Shown: piece by piece, positions 34,140 to 45,574 of the stretch
Layout: each line of letters starts with the position of its first letter
Numbering within the stretch: position 1 is the stretch's first letter
DNA from: Trema orientale
Lineage: Eukaryota; Streptophyta; Magnoliopsida; Rosales; Cannabaceae
Reading direction: 5' to 3'
DNA: 64,000 bases
Assembly (NCBI GenBank): GCA_002914845.1
Contig: JXTC01000368.1
Location: 137,003-201,002 of the forward strand
The notes under the pieces: model-generated
What the model saw: the letters and a program-made list of their open reading frames with translations, nothing else
What the model was told of the DNA's origin: nothing
The model's database searches: none
Made by a program: the position numbers and the translations under genes

Positions 34140-36620
34140 CCCTCACCCCTTGTGAATGCTTTCTTTAGGAAAGGAATGTCTATATGATGTCATCTATTGA
34201 GGATTCCTCTAGTTTTCAAGCTACATTCTCCATTTCTGGTAAGATTTTCGTCCTTTTTCTTTTTGAAATTTCTAATTTTAGTCTTCTCCCTTCTTTGATT
34301 CGCTGATTCATCCTAGGACACCTCCTACACGAGCACGACTCCTTCGTTGCATATGCCCTAGGTCTAGTTATGTACGTCGATACGGAGAGGGAGCCCAGAT
34401 GCGATTATTAGACTTTAGTCTTCTTCATTGGACCTTTTTATTCAAGCACTATTTGAAAGTTGTAGAAGAAAACATATAGAGTTGGAGAAGATGGTGAAGA
34501 AAGTTCGACATGGTCGCGAATAGCCAGTTGACTATGGTCTTACTCTATGAGACATCGACCAGTACAACAGTGAGGATGAAGTTACATAAGCTCGAAATGA
34601 GTCAGCTAAAGAGTCCTCGTCTAGTTCTGGGAATATTCTCTTATCTGGACAGAATACCTGGTCCATGAATAACATAACCTCAAAGTTCACTGCTCGTAAG
34701 ATCGAGAGTAAAATAAAAAGGAATCAGCTTATAGAGTTCATCGATCTATATGGCTAGAAAAAGGCTAAGTTATATAGGTGCAAGCCATTGTGCCGAGCTG
34801 ATTTCCCTTCACATACTTGTTGCACATATAGCGAGCAGATTTTGAAGGCCGGTGGAATGTTTCCACTACCGAAGTACTTCATCGACGCACTGAATTATTT
34901 TCAGATTGCTCTGACATAATTCACGCCAAATGGTTGGGCAATCTTATCCTGTTTTAGAATTATATATTTTGGGCTCAACTTTGATCGACTGGTGCCCGAA
35001 GAGATTGGTTACATGTACGAGCTGAAGAGTTCCCCTAGTTCAGTCGATTGTTACCATCTTGCAGCTCGATCAAAGCCGGGCTACAACATCATTAAGGAGT
35101 ATAAGTCAAATGTTGGTCCTTGAAAGAACCAGTATTTTTATTCAGACTATCTTCTTGTTATGTACAGAGAGTTTAACGACTGGTAGCACCCTTCGAGCTT
35201 TTATCTTCTATATATATTTTATTACTGTACTAACTTTTCTATCATCTTTTAGATTGCAAACCATGACCATCTCTTTCTGACAAAGTGCTTACTCGAGTCA
35301 AGAGAGTTAGCTCACTCAGTACAAAAGAAAGAAGCGCTAAGAAGTTTATAACTGAGAAATATCTTGCGACCTCTAGACTTTGGGTTAAAAAAGTGAAATT
35401 TCCAAGGTGCCCTAAGGGCCAGGTCGCTAAAGTCACTCTCACGAATCCTGTCAACACTGAATGTGCCGAGATGAAGCTTAAGTAGCCAAAGATCAAAAAT
35501 GGTAAATCCTTGGGTACGGAGATATTGGAGGCTTCGAACAAACCCATGTCACCGACGCCAACAACTTCCACTACTCCCAATCAGCTGTTCGTAGGGTTCT
35601 AAAGCCAAGTTGCTTCCGGTACACAGGTTGATGAGCATATAAAGAGGAAGAGTAAGGGCGTAGTTGTGGACGAGCCTTGTAGAAGAATCACAGGGTCGAA
35701 GTCCCTAAATACTTAATGAAAGATGCATAAAAGTCGAGCAGAAAGGTTGGAGATACGCCCTTACTCAGGTATAAGCAGGGCTTAAGTGCAAGCCTCACAG
35801 ACATGGTCACAGCTGAGGAGTGGCAGAAGTTAGATGAGACCAGTGGCGCCGACGTCTTCTATACGTTGGCCAAGCTTCTTACTCTAGTGAGTTCTAAATC
35901 CTTTAGTCTTCTATTTTTTACTTTTTCTCGTCGAGCTTACCTTTTAAATTTTTTTTTCTCTATAGGGCTCCTTCTATGCTCTCAAAGATGTGAATAAAAA
36001 TGCTCTAGCCTTGGTAAATGCACTTGATAACTAAAAGAAGGCCAAGACAGCTGCTAGAAAACTCGCTGATATGGACAGGAAGATAAACAAGGCGAAAATT
36101 CAGTGAGATGATTATAAGACTAATTTAGATAAAGCCATCCTATAGCTCAAGGAGCTTGATAAATTGAAGAAAGTAGCTGAAGAAGCCAAGAAGAGTGTAG
36201 AGGAAGCTGAGAAGAAGATGAAGGCTGTCGAGGAACTAGCTGGGGCTTCAGAACCAAGCTCAGGAAATCAGAGGAGAAGGTCATCGAACTCGAAAAGAAA
36301 CCTGATGGTGCACTCATCCCTGATTCGAACAAGTTTATAGGCCTCAAGAAATGCAAGGAGGATGAAGCAACCATATTTCTTTACACATTATGGTGTAGTC
36401 ACCTTACCCTTGATTTCTCTATATTTTTTGATGATGTCCCTCAGCTGGTGGCTACATTCGAGCTTCCCGAGTAAGATGACGAAGAAGGTGAAGGAGAAGA
36501 GCACAGGACCGATGAACAAGTAGTTGAAGCTCAGGTCAAAATTGATGAGATGGTTGCTGAATTAGGTGGTGGACAAGTTACTATACGCGATCAAGATAAT
36601 ACTTCCAACAAGGCTTGAAG
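34140..36620 (+). pseudogene. Antisense gene of the Tat element (Transposase_28-like)
   Basis: Plus strand, opposite to gag-pol. The reading CRADFPSHTCC, AGGMFPLPKYFIDALNYF, FTPNGWAILSCFRIIYFGLN resembles the putative gypsy-type transposon domain (PF04195) found in many plant genomes. Later parts (about 35800-36500) read WQKLDETSGADVFYTLA and a long lysine/glutamate-rich coiled coil (KKVAEEAKKSVEEAEKKMKA). Two likely introns interrupt it (about 35190-35250 and 35890-35965). Several stops make it a pseudogene. Function of such antisense ORFs in Tat elements is not established. Confidence 0.7.
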
Positions 36621-37199
36621 TTCCTACACGTAAGTTGGACCCTTCTTCTCTTCCACCAAAATCTGTTATGGTTGTTTTATGATTTTTTTTTTGTAAAACT
36701 TCCTTTCATGTACTTTTATTTTGTACAACCCATTATTGTAATAGAACTTTGTTTATAAATGAAAATTCTATTTTCCTTGTCAAAGTATCTTTATGATTTA
36801 CTCGTATTTTACTTAAGAAATATTTCATACTTCGAGCATAAACAAGTAAACACGTATATCTTTATTATTTACTCGCATTTTAGGATTCTTCGATCAGAAG
36901 TTTGTAGAATTTATCGAATATACTTTATCATCCACGTAAACATGTATACTCAGGCTGTTATTAAACCCCAGAACTAAGCATACCCCCTAGTTTTGAGACA
37001 AACTAAAGTAGCTAGAGACTAATGCTAAAGGATTTTAAATCAGAAGTTAATTAACAAAATTTCGATTTTAATTATTAATTTAGTAGAGTTATTAGAAATG
37101 AGATAGAAAAAAACGAAAGACCTTTATTGAAAATATCTTCTAAGATACTCAGCATTCAAAGCTCAAGGAAGTTTATGTCTGTTTATTCAAGCAAACTTG

Positions 37200-37850
37200 T
37201 AGGTTCTAGGAAGAATTTCTTGAGAAATTCGATAGGGTCCTTACCAATTTGGCCTAAGTGCTCCACCACTATGCACTTCAGTGTTTATGGTAACCCTTCT
37301 TAGGACCAAGTCGCCTTTTTTGAACAGTTTTTCATGAACTCGAGAATTGTAGTAAAAAGCTATCCTCTTTTAATATGTTGTAACCTGTATCTGTGCTTGT
37401 TCTCATTTTTTTTCTAGGAGATCAATGTTTCTTTGAAGAAGTTCATGATGTTTCTCCCGGTTGTATGTTTCTGCTCTTTATGTTTTGACTTCAAGCTCTA
37501 CTGGAATCACTACTTCAGTGCCACATGTCATTAAAAAAGGAGTTTCATTAGTAATAATCCACGTTGTCATCTGTATGCACCATCTTTCAAGTATGAATGG
37601 ATCGGGTCCATCTAAGATGGCTTCTTTTCTTCAAGGGCTAGGATAGTTTCTTGTTCTTCAATACTTGGTCTATTTAGGAATTCTACAGGGATTACATCGA
37701 GCAGGTCAATATCTTTTGTCAAAGCAAGCTTTGATACTGCATTGGCATTAGAGTTTTGTGCTCTTAGGATTTGATGTATAGTTGCCTTTTTGAAATGCAC
37801 AAGGAGCTCTCATGCGTTTGCTAAGTAGAATACTATTATTACTCCCTAAG
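37200..37850 (-). pseudogene. Tat second RNase H end and integrase tail, core deleted
   Basis: 37612-37800 reads HQILRAQNSNANAVSKLALT and VEFLNRPSIEEQE, the end of the extra RNase H. It is followed at once by an integrase C-terminal region (TNETPFLMTCGTEVVIPVEL, RIAFYYNSRVHEKLFKKGDL, RPNW/stop/GPYRIS). The zinc-binding domain and catalytic core that belong between them are missing, so the element could not integrate by itself. Confidence 0.8.
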
Positions 37851-38135
37851 CTTAATATTCCTTATTAATTTACCTGACGACCAGCGGTGAATCACTATAG
37901 ACTGAGATATAATCTAACTTCATCTCCTTTGCTAAATGAAGACTGGCAAGTAATGCTTCGTATCCTATCTCATTATTCGATACCTTGAATCCGGAGCGAA
38001 GAGCACAGTGAATTTTATGTCTTTCTGTGCTAATCAACATTAACCCAGCCTAGACTCTTGCTTATTTGATACTCTATCCATAAATGGTTTCCACTCAGCT
38101 CTGTCTTTTACAAGTTCTTGTTCAATCTCCTCTGG

Positions 38136-39450
38136 TCAACATGTAAATTCGGCCACAAAATAAGTAACTGCTTGTCCTTTTATAGCAGTCCTAGGGACAA
38201 AAGTGATCTTGAATTGACTGAGCTCGATTGCCCATTTGAAGAGATGTCCTGATGCTTCAGGCTTTTGTAGGACTTGCTTTAGAAGGTAATTGGTTAACAC
38301 ATAAATAGAGTGAGCAAGAAAATAAGATCTTAGTTTTCTCGAACTGACAACCAAGGCGTAGGCAAGTTTCTCCATCTCTGGATAGTGAAGTTCCACATCG
38401 AGTAGTTTTTGTTTGTATAGTAAATAGATATTGCATCTCATTTTCTTCTTGTATAAGCATTGAGCTGACTGTATTTTCTGAAACTGGAAGGTACAAGAAA
38501 AGCATTTCACTATCCACTGGCTTAGAGAGTAAAGGAGGCTTACCAAGATGAAACTTCAGCTGCTGAAAGGCATGTTCGTATTTTTCAGTCCACTCAAACC
38601 TCTTTATTCCTATCAATGCATCAAAATATAGGATGCATTTGTCTGTTGCTCATGAGATGAATCTATTGAGAGTTGCCACTCTCCCGACTAGACTTTGTAC
38701 CTCCTTTGGTTTGCAAGGAGACTCCATATCGTGCAGTGTCTAGATTTTCTTAGGACTAGCTTCAATTCTTTGCTCGTTGACCATAAATCCCAAACCTTTT
38801 CTAGATGCAACTCTGAAAGCACACCTTAAAAGGTTGAGTTTCATGCGATAATGCCTCAAAATTTCGTTCGATGTGATTAGTAGTTTTCTTTGATTTGATA
38901 AGCATATTATCAATATAAACTTCCATAGTTATCCTAATTTGATCGACAAACATTCTATACATGAGGTACTGGTAAGTTGCCCTAGTGTTCTTAAGGTTAA
39001 ATGGCGTGACCTTGTTACAGTATAGTCCTCGATCAATGATAAACGACCTATGCTCCTCGTTGGGCCAGTACATCAGAATTTTGTTTTAGCCCGAATAGGC
39101 ATCTATGAAGCTTAATAGCTCATAACCAGAGGTAACATTAACGAGCTAATTAATGCATAATAGAGGAAAGATATCCTTCGGGCAGACTTTGTTCAAGTTT
39201 GTAAAGTCAATACAAGTTCTGTGCTTATCCGTTGATTTTTTTACTCGAACTGGATTAGACAAGCAGCTTAGGTAAAAGGATTCTCTTATGTATCTGATCT
39301 TTTCAATCTTTTCGATCTCTTCTTTAAGACCAGTATATTTCTCTAGATCAAGTGCTTTCCTATTTTGCCGAACTGATTCAAAGTCTGGATTTATGTTTAG
39401 CATGTGACACATGACGTTTGGGTCAATCCCTAATATGTCTGTGCAATTTT
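38136..39450 (-). pseudogene. Tat reverse transcriptase and RNase H
   Basis: From 39412 downward: KEEIEKIEKIRYIRESFY, TCIDFTNLNKVCPKDIFPL, RSFIIDRGLYCNKVTPFNLK, and YIDNM where Tat RTs have YVDDM. RNase H follows with FEWTEKYEHAFQQLKFHL, PPLLSKPVDSEMLFLYL and VLQKPEASGHLFKWAIELSQ. Several frameshifts and the Asp-to-Asn change in the catalytic box show that it is inactive. Confidence 0.88.
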
Positions 39451-39479
39451 AGGCGAACACATCTAGGTCATTCTTGAAG

Positions 39480-42100
39480 AAAGTTTTGAGCCTTCCTCGT
39501 AGGTCTTTGCTAAGGCTTTTACCGATCTTCAAGTCCAGTTTTCTTTTCCTCATCAATTGTATGAGCGTCCAAGTTCTCATCAATCGGTCCCAAACTCACG
39601 AACCACTGCTCATACATCTAAACCTTCTCAGTCTTTTTCTTTGTGATCCTTATGGACTGGTTATAGTATTCATGAGCTTCTTGCTGCTTTCCCCGTAGCA
39701 CACCTACTCATTCAGTTGTTGGAAACTTCATGGCTAAGTAATGGATTGACGTGATGGCTTTTAATTCTCAAAGAGATGGTCTCCCTAGGACCATGTTAAA
39801 GGCTGTTAGATAATCCACCTCGAGAAAAGTGGCCATAACTATCGTCTGCTAAGGTTGTGCTCCTATAGTGAAAGCATGCTAAATCACTCCCAATAGTAGG
39901 ATACTATCTCTAGTAAAGCCATACAGCTTCGCCGTGGTTGACTTCAGATATTGAGCACCTAAGCCCATCTTCTCGCGGGCACTTAAATATTAAATATCCA
40001 CCGAGTCTACTAGGGACCGATGGACAAACATATGGCCAATCTACACTATAACAATACATTGGTTGTTATAAGAATAGTGTACTTTCTAATCATCTTCTTT
40101 CGTAAAGTTGATCGGCTCTTTTTCTCTATGTAAGCTCTTAGTAGGACGATCTTCGAGGTGGAGGACATTGGTTAAAGGAGCCTCCCATTCTTATTGAACA
40201 TATCTCCTCTAACTTAATCTAGAATCTCCTCTAATGTGAGGCATTCCAAATATGGTTCGGATCTCTCCTCGAATTACATTGTTCCGGTTATCTCGAGTAT
40301 GAAAAGCCACCCGTCTTTCTCTATCTTCTCTCCAATCATATAATCTCTCCTTCGTTGGTACCTCCCAAGGTATCCTTACTAAATCAACTCCTCGATCTTG
40401 TCTTTTAAGTTATAATAATCGTTTGTGTTATAATCATTGTCACGGTGGAATTGGTAATATTTACTCTGTTCTTTTCTTGATCCTTTGCCTTTTGACATAG
40501 GTGGTGGTCATCTGTAAGGGACCCGATCCTCGGTTCCCATGAGTACGTTATCCTTACTGTCAATTAACTCAGTGTAGTAGGTGAACTTTAGAGATCGTGG
40601 ATTTCTTTTCTCGTCGGAATGAAGTTTCTTATGCTTCTTCTTTGAAGAAGAAGAGGTTTGTTCTCCATCACCTTTTCTCATCTTTTTATTCTCTTTATTC
40701 TTCATGGATTCATCAGCATTTTATGGTTCTACCGTATCTTGTGCGTTCTCTACACGCATATACTTTTTTGCCCTCTGATAGAAGTCCTTCACTTTAGCGC
40801 AGTAGACTTTTTGTAAATTCTTCTAGAGAGGTGTTTTTGGGCGGACTCCTCCTACCATAGCCATTAGAAGTCCTCTCTCAGGTGATGTAGTCACCTTCGA
40901 GGCTTCTTCATTGAACCTCTAGAGATACGAACAGGGGCTTTCATTTTCTCTCTACTTAACATTTGCTAAAACTAAGTTGGGAGTTGTATATACCCTTGAA
41001 GTCTAGAATTATCGAGTGAAATCCTAGGAGAATTGTTATTATGAAGTGATAGATCCTTCTGGCTTATTTTTGAACCACTTCTTGGCTCCTTTAGTAAAAG
41101 TCATGGCAAACCAATAGTATCGAGCCAAGGGTTGGACTTTATTTAGATGACTTTATTTAGATCTATAAGATCATTAAACGAGTCTAGGTGATCATGATAA
41201 TCGGTTTTTCTGTTACAGGCTGCGATGATGGGCATTTTAAAGTCATTGGGAAGAGGAGCATTCTGTATTTCTTCCAAAAAAGGGGAATATTCTCTATCCA
41301 CTTGATATTCCTCCCAAGTATTCAAATGGTTGAGCTGGCTCTACATGCGAGCAACCTCCTGACTGAGTTGATTGCCAGCTGGGACTGTTGTGGCCAAACT
41401 CCTACTAGTCGCAGTCTGTGAGCGGCTCATTCTTTGTTGGTTCAGGTGATCATGGAGATCGCTTCTTTTTTCTAGATTTAAATCACCTGCTGCTCAGCGA
41501 ACCCTCTCAAACACACTCCCTATGGCCTGAGTCCTCATCGGTTATACTTGCTACTTTACTTTAGCATTTTTGTGAGGTGGTCTTGGTGGTAGGTCTCCAG
41601 TTCTCATCCTCTACCTTGTCTGATTATTTTCTAGGGCTATCAGACGATCACAAACCCTCAAGCTCGCTGAACGAGACTCTTTTAGAGCCTATTGTCGACC
41701 AGGCTAGTCATTACCTCAAACATGGTCACGTCGATCAGCTACACGGCTCATTTCATCTAGCTGCAGATTTTGAGGTGCATTTCCAGATAATCGTTCCAGG
41801 AGTGTCTGGACCGAATTCATCATCGCTTGCACTTCATCCAGAGTTTCATGCCGCTGCATCTACTTGGCTTGTAATTTAGCCAGTTCTATCACAAGATCAG
41901 GCTCTTTTGTTGGCTCTTTTTCAGGTCATCACCTGGTTTCACCGTGATGGGTGCTGACAGTCTCTCTACTTCTGACTGCTCCAATTGATTTTTGGCAGCA
42001 GCAACATCCTCAAATCTAGTTGGCAGATCCCTAGTGGAGGCAGTGGCACCTTTAGTTTGAGAATTTTGGCATCTAGATACCACCATATTCGCTAGTTGAT
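39480..42100 (-). pseudogene. Tat gag and protease region (degenerate)
   Basis: 41143-41325 reads SPFLEEIQNAPLPNDFKMPI and DYHDHLDSFNDLIDL, a typical start of the Tat gag core. 40508-40705 encodes a lysine-rich stretch of nucleocapsid type. The remaining parts are broken by stops. Protease would lie near 39500-40100 but I could not find a clear active site. Confidence 0.65.
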
Positions 42101-42159
42101 CAAGAAAATAAGGATTTTTACTGGATTTTTCAATCAGTGCCTTTCTTCTAGCTCTAAAT

Positions 42160-42663
42160 TGTTGATATCAAAAATTAGTACAACAACAAGATCTCAAGAT
42201 AATAATGAAAAACTTGATAAAACAAAGACACAAGGATTTTTAGAGTGGTCGAGCCTACGTCCACTATAGTCAATCTTATTCTACGTGTTTTCTTGTTACA
42301 AGAGGTTCTAATCTTTTTTTCTAATATAATTCTTCTTATTTATAGGCAGTGGAAGTCTTTACAGATAAGACAATGAATATTCGATAATTAATTCAAATAA
42401 ATGACATCAAATCTAGAAATATCCGATTTTGTAGAGATTTTATCCTAATTTCCCAAAGTTGTTTTATAGATATCCCGAGATTTGATTTGTTTAAATGAAA
42501 GAATCTCGAAATAAAAGATCTACTCGTTATCTGACAAAAGGAACCAGCTCATTATCGACCAATATTGGGTGAGCTGGTGCTCTTCGAATTAGCTTGAACA
42601 GCTCGAACTAGACTTCGAATAAGCTCGCTTCCTCTCCAGCAGTTATGAAATTCGTATACAACA
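42160..42663 (-). repeat. Tat 5' LTR
   Basis: 504 bp with intact TG...CA ends in coding sense. The primer site adjoining it at about 42140-42159 is not recognisable. Confidence 0.9.
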
Positions 42664-42929
42664 GCCTCAATGATTATTTGAAAGAGTCAATTCCATCTTG
42701 ATGACCAAATCTCAAACCTAAATCATATAATGTTTCAACGCAATCTACGCACTTGAGCACGCCTTACTCTATCTTGTAAGCCCCTGCACAACGTCACAAG
42801 CTGCACCAATAACATATATATTTTTAGGTTGCATTACAGTTGTACAATATTTCATCTCCATTGTAAACTCTAAGAATGAGATCTCACGTTCCACAAACCC
42901 TATAAATCTAAGGTTGCAGAATTGAGAAC
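42664..42929. other. Spacer between Tat element and TYDC-2 upstream region
   Basis: Begins with the GCCTC duplication. No gene recognised. Confidence 0.5.
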
Positions 42930-43666
42930 GTCAATGGTTTAACTTGAATTGTTAATAACACTAGCTTCTGAAATAGTAAGATGGTATCCAATAATTGGGA
43001 GAAGGCATCAGTGTTGCTCATGATAGACATATATAGATATATATATATATACATATATATCGACAGCGTTACATAAAGTTGAAATGGTGTTCTGCCTAAA
43101 ATAATATGACGTGTGACACGTATAATATGTACAGTGTAACTCCACTACCACTAGAGCTTTTTTGTTTTTCGGTAAAGGATCAACTAGTCGCTCAAGCTAA
43201 GAAAACTAGACAGCTTTCCGAATTTGACTAGCTCTCTTTTAAAAACTATTGGTCAAAAGCACAACCACCCACTTAACTTTTATAAAATACATACACGTTT
43301 TTTATGTATGGACTTAGAACTCTTAAAATTTATTCTTCCCACCGAGTTAAGAAAATTTCAACTCTCACCCACTTTCTCCGAGCGAATATCCACTCGCGAA
43401 ATTTCCTTCCCCAGCCTAATCCCATGACGCTCAATGTATATATACTAATACTCCACTACCCACAACACAACATTTTCTTGCGTCGAAAGAAAAACATATC
43501 ACAATTAGATACCATTCTTGTTTGGCTCTCCAAAACGACACAACGTTATAGAGAGAGAGCCAGAAAGAAGTGAACCAAAGGCCAAAGCCACTTAGTCTCG
43601 GTCCCACATTTTCAGCTCCCATCAAACAACTCCACTACTTCTACCATATATATTTTTACATATTAT
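42930..43666 (+). promoter_or_regulatory. TYDC-2 promoter and 5' UTR
   Basis: Inverted match to the TYDC-1 upstream region. ATTGGTCAAA (CCAAT plus W-box, reverse orientation) is at 43248-43257, followed by CACAACCACCCACTTAA. TATATATA is at about 43437-43445, then the shared CACAACACAACATTTTCTTGC block where transcription probably starts. The 5' UTR runs into the N gap about 12 bases before the expected ATG. It lacks the CACTA element seen in TYDC-1. Confidence 0.8.
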
Positions 43667-44553
43667 NNNNNNNNNNNNNNNNNNNNNNNNNNNNNNNNNN
43701 NNNNNNNNNNNNNNNNNNNNNNNNNNNNNNNNNNNNNNNNNNNNNNNNNNNNNNNNNNNNNNNNNNNNNNNNNNNNNNNNNNNNNNNNNNNNNNNNNNNN
43801 NNNNNNNNNNNNNNNNNNNNNNNNNNNNNNNNNNNNNNNNNNNNNNNNNNNNNNNNNNNNNNNNNNNNNNNNNNNNNNNNNNNNNNNNNNNNNNNNNNNN
43901 NNNNNNNNNNNNNNNNNNNNNNNNNNNNNNNNNNNNNNNNNNNNNNNNNNNNNNNNNNNNNNNNNNNNNNNNNNNNNNNNNNNNNNNNNNNNNNNNNNNN
44001 NNNNNNNNNNNNNNNNNNNNNNNNNNNNNNNNNNNNNNNNNNNNNNNNNNNNNNNNNNNNNNNNNNNNNNNNNNNNNNNNNNNNNNNNNNNNNNNNNNNN
44101 NNNNNNNNNNNNNNNNNNNNNNNNNNNNNNNNNNNNNNNNNNNNNNNNNNNNNNNNNNNNNNNNNNNNNNNNNNNNNNNNNNNNNNNNNNNNNNNNNNNN
44201 NNNNNNNNNNNNNNNNNNNNNNNNNNNNNNNNNNNNNNNNNNNNNNNNNNNNNNNNNNNNNNNNNNNNNNNNNNNNNNNNNNNNNNNNNNNNNNNNNNNN
44301 NNNNNNNNNNNNNNNNNNNNNNNNNNNNNNNNNNNNNNNNNNNNNNNNNNNNNNNNNNNNNNNNNNNNNNNNNNNNNNNNNNNNNNNNNNNNNNNNNNNN
44401 NNNNNNNNNNNNNNNNNNNNNNNNNNNNNNNNNNNNNNNNNNNNNNNNNNNNNNNNNNNNNNNNNNNNNNNNNNNNNNNNNNNNNNNNNNNNNNNNNNNN
44501 NNNNNNNNNNNNNNNNNNNNNNNNNNNNNNNNNNNNNNNNNNNNNNNNNNNNN
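43667..44553. other. Assembly gap (887 N) in TYDC-2
   Basis: By comparison with TYDC-1, 12 bases of 5' UTR and 504 codons (about 1524 bases) should be here. The gap is some 640 bases too short, so either its size is an estimate or the gene has an internal deletion. Confidence 0.95.
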
Positions 44554-44700
44554 CATTCTGTCGTCGACGGCATATTCTTGCTGCGTTTCGCGGTTGGTGC
44601 TAGTTTGACGGAGGAGTCCCATGTCGTTCAGGCTTGGAACGTGGTCAAGGAGCATGCAGACACCATACTCAGTGGGTATACGTCTCAGTCTCATTGTTGA
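44554..44700 (+). CDS. TYDC-2, C-terminal 48 codons (rest in gap)
   Basis: Encodes residues 505-552 of the tyrosine/DOPA decarboxylase: [18 protein letters not shown] to SGYTSQSHC. The nucleotides are identical to TYDC-1 up to the stop and about ten bases beyond, then the 3' UTR diverges strongly. With the promoter at 42930-43666 this is a third gene in the cluster, but whether the hidden part is intact cannot be judged. Confidence 0.85.
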   Translation, partial: HSVVDGIFLLRFAVGASLTEESHVVQAWNVVKEHADTILSGYTSQSHC

Positions 44701-44990
44701 CCGGGTCAATATTCAAGGTTTGCTTCAAAGACATGACAAACCAGCCATGCATTTTTTTTTTTCTTTTTAAAATGTAAACGACGTATACTTTTTTACGTAC
44801 AAAATTTCTATAACGTCTTATTCTTTTGCTTGTAATTGTCTTTGTACGGCTGCTGAGCTATTAATAGATCATCCCATTTCTATTCTTTTGTCTATTTTGT
44901 GAATATATCAAATTAGCGTATTTGTAACCGTAGAAAAAGAGTCGAGCTTGTAATTATATTTCTCTAAATTTCTATTTAAAGTTAAACTGG
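44701..44990. other. TYDC-2 3' flank
   Basis: Homologous to the TYDC-3 3' flank (shared GAGCTATTAATAGATCAT and GTTTGTAATTATATTT) but with far more differences than TYDC-1 shows. No gene. Confidence 0.7.
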
Positions 44991-45270
44991 CACTACTACT
45001 ACTGTTAAAAGCTATTGGACGACAGTCATATATAACTGTCGTCTTTTCAAGTATTATTTTAGATACCCATATTTTGATGACAATCAAAAATATCTAATTT
45101 AATGACTGGTATATACATAATTATCATGAAATATATCCCCATTTAAATGTCCATAGTATGATTTTAAAGATTATTGTTTCAGACAACTGTTATTACAGAT
45201 ATTCAACGATAGTCATAAATACCATATTTAACGACAATCGTTTCATATAACTATCATTAAAAGTATTTGA
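44991..45270. mobile_element. Terminal region of a second CACTA-type element
   Basis: Begins CACTACTACTACTG, followed by a near-perfect palindrome (45018-45043, GACGACAGT...ACTGTCGTC) and degenerate copies such as CGATAGTCATAA and ACGACAATCGTT. This looks like the TIR and subterminal repeats of a CACTA element whose gene follows at 45575-49461. The opposite end was not found before TYDC-3. Confidence 0.65.
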
Positions 45271-45574
45271 CCTGTTTCTTTTTTTCGGATAGTAAAATAC
45301 GCAAAATTATCAATACAAAAATCTTCATAAATATTAATGTCAGTTCAGGATTCATAAGCCTTCTAAAAGAATTCATTATATATATAATGGTCTACAATAG
45401 AAAAAAGAACTAAAGCAAATAGGTCTTTTTTGTAAATCTGATTCCATTATATATACATCTCATATAAGTAATATCATAATATAAGAAGAGTAAAACGAAA
45501 GCTTTTTTTTTTTTTTTTTTTACATTCAATCGGCATCTTTATGTGCCAAAGCAAGAATAAAGTGAAAAAGTATT

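Larger units (their letters stand above)
33311..42663 (-). mobile_element. Ty3/gypsy Tat-type LTR retrotransposon
   Basis: Flanked by a 5-bp GCCTC duplication (33306-33310 and 42664-42668). LTRs are 33311-33834 and 42160-42663 (524 and 504 bp). In coding sense (minus) they begin TGTTGTATACG and end ATCAACA (mutated to TTAATA in one copy). A G-rich polypurine tract (about 33840-33856, minus) borders the left LTR. Order on the minus strand is gag, RT, RNase H, second (archaeal-type) RNase H and integrase tail, with an antisense gene next to the 3' LTR. That is the arrangement of the Tat lineage. Confidence 0.88.
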
